Shown: positions 57,701-64,000 of the stretch, piece by piece | How the letters are laid out: each line of letters starts with the position of its first letter | How positions within the stretch are numbered: position 1 is the stretch's first letter | Source of the DNA: Oikopleura dioica | Taxonomy: Eukaryota; Chordata; Appendicularia; Copelata; Oikopleuridae | Assembly (NCBI GenBank): GCA_907165135.1 | Contig: OU015567.1 | Location: 3,477,001 to 3,541,000 of the forward strand | DNA length: 64,000 nucleotides | Reading direction: 5' to 3' | Made by a program: the position numbers and the translations under genes | The notes under the pieces: generated by a model | Told to the model about the DNA's origin: nothing | Databases searched by the model: none | What the model saw: only the letters and a program-made list of their open reading frames with translations

Positions 57701-58721
57701 TATCGACGTTGAAGTCGAAACGACTCAAACCATCCACATTACTGGTGTCCAAATTGTCCAATCTGAAGTGACCATCGTCGAAGAAGGCCGTCCATAGAAC
57801 AATAAATCAAATGCAAAAAATGAAGATCGTTTTTCTAATGTCAAACACCTTTCAATTTTTAGAATTGAGATAAAATGGCGGATCGTCCAGCGACTTTTGG
57901 ACTCACGGGAATGCCGAATAATGGGACCATGAAGGTAGAAGAAGATTTTAAAGAATTGTAAGTCATTTTCAGGGACCCTCGAGTGGCCGACGAGATGTGC
58001 TCGACAGAAATACGACAGCTACAGGCAGATACACCGTTAAATCAAAGTAAGAGCTTGGAATTTGATTGAAAAAACATGCTTTGAAGAAGCCGCGCGGCTT
58101 GAATTTCGTTTCAGCTTTTCAAAAGAAATAACCAACAGTTAGAAAAGTCGCAAGCGGCTCTTTTTTTTAAGCCGCGTTTTTAACCGTCTTGTTTCAGGAC
58201 AAAACTGCGCGTCCGAGTGGAAACTCTTTCAATGAACCAAGTCGACGCCGTCCACGTGAGACCAGAACACACCGGAAACAACGCTCAAAACCAGAACTTT
58301 CAAAACTTTCAACAAAAAATATGAAAATAAAGATCTTTTCACCCTCGAAATCACGTCCGTTTACCTTGATGAAACCGATGGCTTCTGGGGTTTCGTCGAT
58401 ACCATTTTCGACTTCGTCATTTCTGGCGAGATCCGGGTTTTCAGGAACTTTGATAACTCTTCCAGTCCAGAGATCGGAGGAGTCGGAGATGCGGTTTCTC
58501 GATTTTAGGGCAGAAACCGGCGCGTCAAACTGAAATTTGTGAATAAGCAAATTTCTAGACGGACTGTTAATGCAAGGAAATTTCGGGGTCGAAATTGCGT
58601 TGCCAGAAACAGGAATGAGGACCCTGACATAGATTTACAAGCGGAGATACTGTACCTTAATTGCAATCGTCTGAAGTGAGTCCGACTCATCGACTTCGTA
58701 ATCAACCCACTTCGAGCTCAT
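54776..58721 (-). CDS. OXR1: OXR1/NCOA7-type protein: LysM, GRAM-like and TLDc domains
   Basis: A member of the oxidation-resistance family, whose TLDc domain binds the V-ATPase and protects against oxidative stress (family knowledge). The LysM exons 58721-58656 and 58529-58365 encode VDYEVDESDSLQTIAIK|FDAPVSALKS...WTGRVIKVP. The GRAM-like exon (~57260-57005) has VAGVLLITPCALMFDPSQ, as in NCOA7/OXR1. A Ser/Pro linker (56890-56600) and an acidic exon (~56130-55965) follow. TLDc spans ~55915-54776: LPARCIGSKWMLKYSS, HGTSIGTLYRQA, STIGALASHPL, FGSSEGDYAIWI and the end VELWAFSDI-stop. The LysM-to-GRAM intron of about 1.1 kb encloses three small plus-strand genes. Some junctions (57.3, 56.95 kb) are unresolved. 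Confidence 0.85.
55478..55815. mobile_element. 338-bp foldback element with 8-bp target duplication
   Basis: Flanked by TATAGACC at 55470-55477 and 55816-55823. The arms of about 75 bp are near-identical inverted copies (CCTAGGATTCAAATC, AGGAAGGGCTGAGGTAAATT), with a GC-richer centre. It lies in a TLDc-region intron of the OXR1-type gene. No coding frame. Confidence 0.85.
57431..57592 (+). CDS. Tiny gene 1 nested in the OXR1-type intron (40 residues)
   Basis: Exon 57431-57506 and exon 57546-57592 join in phase over a 39-nt GT-AG intron. The peptide starts MSQTRAGISGGTVSK and ends CFSET. No signal or membrane segment; no family recognised. Its stop (57590-57592) is 13 nt before the next ATG, and the acceptor-like TGTTTTTCAG for gene 2 lies inside its last codons. 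Confidence 0.45.
57606..57797 (+). CDS. Tiny gene 2 (63 residues)
   Basis: A single open exon starting MAGKETFRQRLPALL and ending VTIVEEGRP. The middle (SSYDIDVEVETTQTIHITG) is beta-like. Preceded by TTGTTTTTCAG, 21 nt before the ATG, which could be a cis or spliced-leader acceptor. Followed 65 nt later by the TTTTTAG acceptor of gene 3. No family recognised. Confidence 0.5.
   Translation: MAGKETFRQRLPALLNRKPFHFISFYNNSSYDIDVEVETTQTIHITGVQIVQSEVTIVEEGRP
57875..58324 (+). CDS. Tiny gene 3 (86 residues), three exons
   Basis: Exons 57875-57934, 57973-58046 and 58198-58324 join in phase with GT-AG introns of 38 and 151 nt. Basic and polar: MADRPATFGLTGM, then SSGRRDVLDRNTTATGRY, ending in a Gln/Asn-rich tail. 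The acceptor TTTCAATTTTTAG lies 13 nt before the ATG. The second intron holds two GCCGC hairpins. No family recognised. Confidence 0.55.
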
Positions 58722-58986
58722 CTCCCATTTTTCCCTAGAATCATCATTTTCGATAAATTTTCGGATCAGTCATGTTTGATTACAGTTAATTTCAATTTTA
58801 AAAACGAGGCAATAATCGAGATGATGATAAGGGTGAAATAAGTTGAGATTTCTTAATCTTTGCTTTTTTCTAGAATCTTTCTTCTTTTGTTCGATTCGAG
58901 AATTTCTCTCTTGGTCGATTTTGCGGCGGGCGCCGATTGGCTGTGTCGCGACCGAGGCGTGAATTTATCATTTTCTCATTTCGCCG

Positions 58987-60351
58987 ATGAATGAAGAACT
59001 ACAGGCACTTGAAAATGTAGTCCAAATTTTCGACACCAAGGTTCATTTCTTCATTTTAACTATCTATTATTCAACGCATGGGCCAAGGTACTCTTCACAC
59101 CGGGTGACCCTCCTTTCGTCAGGAAAATTCTTGTATCCTCCATTCGTGAGGAAAATCCGCCGGTTTCCTGACGAATGGATGATTTCCTGATGAAAGGAGG
59201 GCATTCATAACCTTTTAAGTAGGGGTCCCCTTTCTATCTAAAACAGAGTCTGTTTTAAACAGTAGGTAACCTACTCCATCCTTGACTATATGCATGCAAC
59301 CCTTGTTCTTCCCCTAATTTGAAGCATGGAGTTAGAGGATAACCAAAGGCAATCATGCATAAAGTCAGTGGATGATCTAGGGAGATCCCTGATCTGTTTG
59401 AAAGAATTCTTAAACTTTCACCCGACTCAAAATTCCATTATGTTCCTATCATATCCTACAGAAAAGAGGAAACTTACTTCATTGTTTTCTTTTTTCGGCA
59501 TCATTGTTTCTGAATACTCTTTTTTTACACTTGGATTCTTTGAGCACAGTTTAGAGATATCAAAGTCAGAAAAATGAAGTTTGGCTTCTTTTTCGTCAAG
59601 GGTTTCAAATAGTTTTTATTCATATTATTTCTGTTAAAAGTGAATCCCAAACGAAGCGTCTTCTGCTTTCATCAGCGCAGATCCTCTTCGATTTGTTAAA
59701 GTCAGTGCTGAGGACTTGAATCGAGCGAAATTGAAATTGGGCGAAGACTTTTTCAAATATGCGGGCCCGAAACTGCCTGGATTTACTAATTGTATACAAG
59801 ATTCATCCTGCACTGAAGAGAACGTGGAGGATATGAGGGAGATTCAACAACTCCTTTACAAATGCCTCGATGTAGAAAGTGACGAAGTATGCGCACAATG
59901 GCTTGTCAACTCTCAACATCCGTATTAAAGGTCATTTTCTGAGTCAGATTTTGACAATAAATTTCCTTATATTTTTTGCATAATTAAAATTCTCAATCTG
60001 ATTTTATTCAGAGAAAATTTTCATTTTGAAAATTCTAGTACAGAGTACAACAGTGGTCGAACGAGTCCGATTTCTTCTTATTGTCGCACAGCAATTGAGT
60101 CGGGAGAGTTTTCTGCAAGAAAGATTAGTTCTGATTTCGATTCTAGTTCAAAATGTACCGATGGTGATCTGGGTCTCTTCCTTGATGTCAGAGGGTCCAA
60201 CGCAGCCGGGGAAGACCTTGGCGAGGAACTCGACGGCGTTTTCAACGAGTTGATGTTTTGGCATCCTCAGACGATCTTATCTGAAAGCCAAGAACTATTC
60301 ATCCATATTTATAATGTCGTTTTATTAAGAAATAAAGTCAGCAATAAATAA
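58987..60351 (+). CDS. Unknown soluble protein, partial model
   Basis: Exon 1 (58987-59040, MNEELQALENVVQIFDTK) ends at a GT donor. Exon 59681-59921 encodes PLRFVKVSAEDLNRAKLKL, a Cys pair (NCIQDSSC) and KCLDVESDEVCAQW. The donor CATCC|GTATTA joins 60012-60351 in phase 2, giving a Ser-rich region (SSDFDSSSKC) and acidic ELDGVFNELMFWHP. At least one more exon is needed between exon 1 and 59681 to fix phase; the 83-residue frame at 59326-59577 may be part of it or chance. AATAAA overlaps the stop. No family recognised. Confidence 0.5.
59108..59201. repeat. 94-bp hairpin
   Basis: CCCTCCTTTCGTCAGGAAA and its near complement pair, with a second internal pairing of CCATTCGTGAGGAAA and TTTCCTGACGAATGG. 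It is inside the first intron of the 58987 gene. Confidence 0.7.
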
Positions 60352-60727
60352 AATTAAATATCTTCGGAAATCAAATCGAGGAGCTTGATTCTAAAAGGAG
60401 AATGGCAAAGATTCGTCAGTTTTTTTTATATAGACTCATTTTTTTCTCTTTTAAAAGTTGTTTGTTCTGAAGCGGACCTAGTGAAGAGGCGCCAAGGGGC
60501 ACGTGAGTGCGGCTGTTGCCGTTCACAAGGTCTGGCTCCTTTCCAAAAGAGTTATTTCTTGTGTTTCGAATACTTTATTTACAGTTTGAAAGTTTTTTCA
60601 AGAAACGGGAAGAACTTGTCCAGTGACGCGGTTGACGGAAACCGATCTAATGCTTTCTCGCGTTGGAAATTTGCGCGTCTCAATAAACCTAAAAATCAGT
60701 TTTGAAAATTATGCAGATTGATGATTT

Positions 60728-61823
60728 TTACCATTTTGAATAAGCGCGGGTCTCGATGTTGCGGAAACACTCGTGTCGGTTCAAGTTGCCTTCGAAGAGA
60801 TGGAAGCGAGCTAGAATTACGTTACTTTCCACATATTGTTCTCTAAGAATTAATGAATTGACACCCTTAATATTAAAAGCAGCAGCTTTCTGACTTACGC
60901 ATTTCATCAGAATCAAGATTTTCGACGAGAATGACTGTTTTGTTCGGATCATCCTTCTCATGATTCTTCCATGGTCGTTGAGAATGAAAAAGGACGAAGT
61001 CTGGATAAAAGTTGAAAAAGTCCAAGTTCCAGGTCTGAAAATTCGCTCCAGTCGACCCGGATGGATATTGAAAAGCAACCGAGTATTCGCCATTCACTGA
61101 AAAGAGGGTTGAAAGATGTTTTTGATGGTTTTCTTACTTTGAGTATCAAGACGGAAGACGTAGCCAGTTTTGCCCTGATTTTGGTTGAACATATCGACAA
61201 CGGTCACCTGAAAATGAGAATTAAGGGTGTCAACTGGTTAAGCAAAAACTCACATTGATTCCATCTTTGATTGGCTGAGGACAGTTAGGTTTCCACTCAG
61301 GTCTTGGGTTTTTCTCTTTCTTTTTGCATTTCACTGCCGGAACCAACTTTCGTTGCTGGCAAACAAGGTCCCCGGAGTAATTTCGGTCAGTAGATGCTAG
61401 AACAAGCTTGTATCCTGGAGAGCAGACGACATCGACAGGCTTTGGATGCTCTGGAACACCTGGCTGGATCGCATACACGAGACCGTATCGAATCGAGCAT
61501 CGTTTGTAGACTGAAGTTTTGAGTGATAATTATGCAGAGGTTTTTATCAATTTGACAAAAAAACTTACTCTTTCTACTTCGGTCAATGCCAGTTCCAAGA
61601 GTTCGATCGAAAAATTGCTTCCCAGCATCTTCAGCTACTGTTTGAGGATTCTCTGAAGCCCAGAAGCTCTCGTAGGTCTGCTTTACCCTTTTGATCTGGT
61701 TAACAATTGATTTTCGATTCGAAAAAATGGACCGAAAATTGGTATTTTCTCGATGAAGATTCTCTTAAACCAGTTCCTGTTTGAAGAAGCAAAAGCTATC
61801 AAAAGTGAGCTGAAAAATCTCAT
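60728..61823 (-). CDS. Secreted extracellular protein, unknown family
   Basis: Signal peptide MRFFSSLLIAFASS at 61823. The exon 61692-61569 has QTYESFWASENPQTVAEDA. The exon from ~61513 has VYKRCSIRYGLVYAIQPG, VVCSPGYKLV and Cys/Lys-rich VPAVKCKKKEKNPRPEWKPNC. Further exons (61210-61140, 61100-60903 and 60842-60728) encode YSVAFQYPSGSTG, NFQTWNLDFFNFYPDFVLFH, an acidic DDPNKTVILVENLDSDEM and ESNVILARFHLF, ending AYSKW. The beta-rich, aromatic C-terminal half could be a carbohydrate-binding-type fold (inference). The exon 1/2 border is not resolved; GT-AG does not fit in phase. Short introns carry TGACACCCTTAA-like motifs. Confidence 0.6.
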
Positions 61824-61829
61824 GTTCCG

Positions 61830-62690
61830 AGACCCAGTTTATCACCGAAGTCCTGTTCAAAAAATGGCAATCTGAGAAGAAGATTGATTCTAGCGCAGAG
61901 CGAAGAGCTTACTGTAGCGCCACCTGAGGAATGCTGAAGATAGCGCAGGGCGCACTTTTAGTGACTCATTTTTGCCTTGTTAAAGTTTTAATAATCAAAA
62001 TTCATCAATTTGATTGTTGAGGACCCTGATTTACCAGTATTCAAAAAATTCAGGATATTTTAATTAAATAAGCCATGATATGATTAAGATTTATTTTCTA
62101 TACAAGTAAAATTGCTATATAATTGTTCTAAAATTTAAAAATGTGGTGGAATCGAAATTATTCCATTCAAGTTATGAAAATGGTTGCATCAATCGCCATT
62201 CTTCTTTCTATCCACGTGGATTTGAAACTGAGCTTTCAGATAACCCTATTTTGATAGAAGGAAGTACTCTGCTAATCATGAAGCACCCAGCTAACCCTCT
62301 CGAAAAATCAAAATAAGAACGACTTCCTGTGCCGGACGGACTTTGACAAGCCAGCGACGCTTCTAACGCTTCTTACTGCGACGCTGTTAGATAGATATTT
62401 TCATTACTTGAAAATTGCATCGAGTCTTGGAGGAAATAGTTGCCGCTAATTCTTTCCCAAAAGTATTGCAGCTCAAGATTCCTGAAACTCCGCTGCTGCG
62501 GTTTCCGCTATTTTGGGAACATGACGACACAGATAACGGCACCTCTGTGAGCTTGGGGTATTTTTAAGCATTCCTTATCATTATGCTGGGCCGCCCGCTG
62601 ATAACCCAGCTGACAACGCTCAGATGAAAAAACTACACAATGCGGATTTTATGAAAAATAAATAACACGTCGTTGTTTTTACTGAAAATT
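61830..62690. other. Intergenic, nothing supported
   Basis: No open frame of note, no clear repeat. It separates two minus-strand genes. Confidence 0.5.
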
Positions 62691-62725
62691 TTATTATAAA
62701 TCGTAAGAAAACTAGAAGACAATCA

Positions 62726-63990
62726 TTAAGCATCTGTCAAAGTAATTGAGTAAGCTTGCGGGAGTAGATACCAAATTTCTGAGTCCATTTTGTCAAACTT
62801 TTCGTTTGCCAAGTACATAAAAACATTTTTGTTTTGATCATCCCAATCAGAATGGTACACTGTGTAAATAAAGTCATTCCTTCGATCATCATAGCACGAT
62901 ATCATCATTTGTTGAGAAGCATAATATCTGTTCTGCCTTGGGATACGGAGAAGAGCTTCTTCAATAATATGATCAGAGTTCTGAATAACGTATTCATCAG
63001 ATGCAACATCCACATGGTCCAAAACCATTTGATGAAAAAACACTTCCCCGTCAGTAAGATAAGCGCCAGTGACTGTAAGAGGGCGATTTGTATCAAATTT
63101 CTAGTGGAGATGGACTTTCTTGTATTCGAATTTCGGTAAGTCAACATTGTTCCAGATGATTGCCCATCCACTTTTGCAGAAAAAGGTTTCATACTTGAGC
63201 CTTTTCAGGAGAAGCTCGATTTCTGTTTCTTGAAAATTTGTTTCCTTCAGATTGGGATTCAGGTTCAAACCGGCTAAACTTCGAGGATATATTATCATTG
63301 TCAACAAAAGAAAGATATTGTCGAAAGACCATTCTGATTCTTTTTTTATTATCCTGGTCAAATCATTTTTCATGGCCCATCGTAGTAAAGTTGTGACCGA
63401 TATCGGCACGCATAAATTTGATTCTTTTTGGTTCATCAAACTTTTCGTGAGGTTCTTGAAACCTGTTTTTATGGTCTTCGTGAGGCGATTCTTCAGATAA
63501 TGGACACCAATCGATTTTGTTAAATTTTTGTCATTTAGGCAAAGGTTTTGTGATGTGTTCTGTAGGGTTATTATTTTTGAGGTAATAAACATTATTGTGA
63601 ATTTTTTGAATTTTGAATTTGGGCTTTTGAAAATAGCGTCAGAGAAATCTCTGTTGTACAAGTCATGCAGAGCGCCCAAATCATCGGAAGAATCTTTGAG
63701 TCTTTTCTTCTCGTCCTTATCAATAGGTTCGTTCAATAAGATCCATGCTGATTTCCATTCCGTCAAAATATACACAATCGTCTTTTTGACAGTTTCTGGA
63801 AGACCTGATTTTGATGTTTTACGAAAGATGTGGGAATCCAAATAATCTCCCAAGATCTGTCTCCCTGAACAGAAACCAGGTGAACCAGAGTCTAAAAGGA
63901 ATTAAGTTGCAAAAATAAATTGAGAAACCAAGTCTGACTTACAAAGATTCTCATCTTTTCGTATTTGAATAGCCCATTTGTTTGTAGCTT
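62726..63990 (-). pseudogene. Unknown protein gene with in-frame TAG, cut by right edge
   Basis: A partial exon (~63990-63943) encodes KWAIQIRKDENL and splices (GTAAG...TTTTAG, 63942-63893) to a large exon at 63892. This runs to 62726 in a single frame of more than 380 codons, broken only by a TAG at 63103-63101. Before it: SGSPGFCSGRQILGDYL, IVYILTEWKSAWILLNEP and an Asn/Lys-rich middle. After it: TNRPLTVTGAYLTDGEVFF, HVDVASDEYVIQNSDHIIEE and a Trp/Tyr-rich end. Both halves look equally protein-like. No intron can remove the stop with GT-AG. I recognise no family. Could be a recent pseudogene, a null allele or a base error. Confidence 0.5.
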
Positions 63991-64000
63991 AGTCGTCCGC

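Noticed and set aside
57480-57761. 93-codon frame, minus strand
   Set aside because: Shadow of the nested small genes, whose plus-strand exons join in phase.

Overview
Organism. This is animal nuclear DNA, most likely from an appendicularian tunicate, Oikopleura dioica or a close relative. The AT-rich sequence carries many-exon genes with very short introns (often 35-60 nt). Several introns appear to have GA...AG or GC...AG borders, checked here by reading frame and domain spacing. Genes are dense in places and include what looks like an operon of tiny genes. A run of N at 52373-52400 shows this is a draft scaffold. The species call is inference from these traits; no ribosomal or mitochondrial marker is present.

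Layout. 0.2-2.3 kb: trypsin-family protease (minus), running off the left edge. 2.3-7.5 kb: gene-poor, with small inverted repeats. 7.5-13.4 kb: four identical tRNA-Val(AAC) genes, a coiled-coil gene, long foldback repeats, and a pair of tiny paralogues, one split by a foldback insertion. 15.1-18.7 kb: four-and-a-half-LIM protein. 19.4 kb: 68-residue membrane protein. 20.4-25.0 kb: a sulfotransferase with a frameshift and a secreted C-type lectin/kelch protein. 25-29.4 kb: gene-poor. 29.4-38.3 kb: RRM protein with a putative eIF4E-binding motif, a small unknown gene (minus) and an hnRNP K-like gene whose first intron holds a 739-bp foldback element. 40.9-46.9 kb: small basic coiled-coil gene, SLC43-like transporter, GAL3ST-like sulfotransferase with a frameshift, a 44-residue membrane protein and a small secreted protein. 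47.5-52.8 kb: secreted protein with two carboxylesterase domains joined by EGF modules, then a Cys-rich secreted protein. 53.3-58.7 kb: PABPN1, then an OXR1/NCOA7-type LysM-GRAM-TLDc gene with three tiny genes nested on the opposite strand of one intron. 59-64 kb: an unknown gene, a secreted protein (minus) and a minus-strand gene with an in-frame stop, cut by the right edge.

How it fits together. Three genes handle mRNA: the RRM/4E-binding protein, hnRNP K and PABPN1. A second group is secretory or extracellular: protease, lectin-kelch, two Golgi-type sulfotransferases, double esterase and Cys-rich peptides. No functional cluster is implied. The most striking features are structural: foldback elements flanked by 8-bp direct repeats, non-canonical introns, short motifs recurring inside introns, and very small spliced genes that a length-filtered ORF scan misses.
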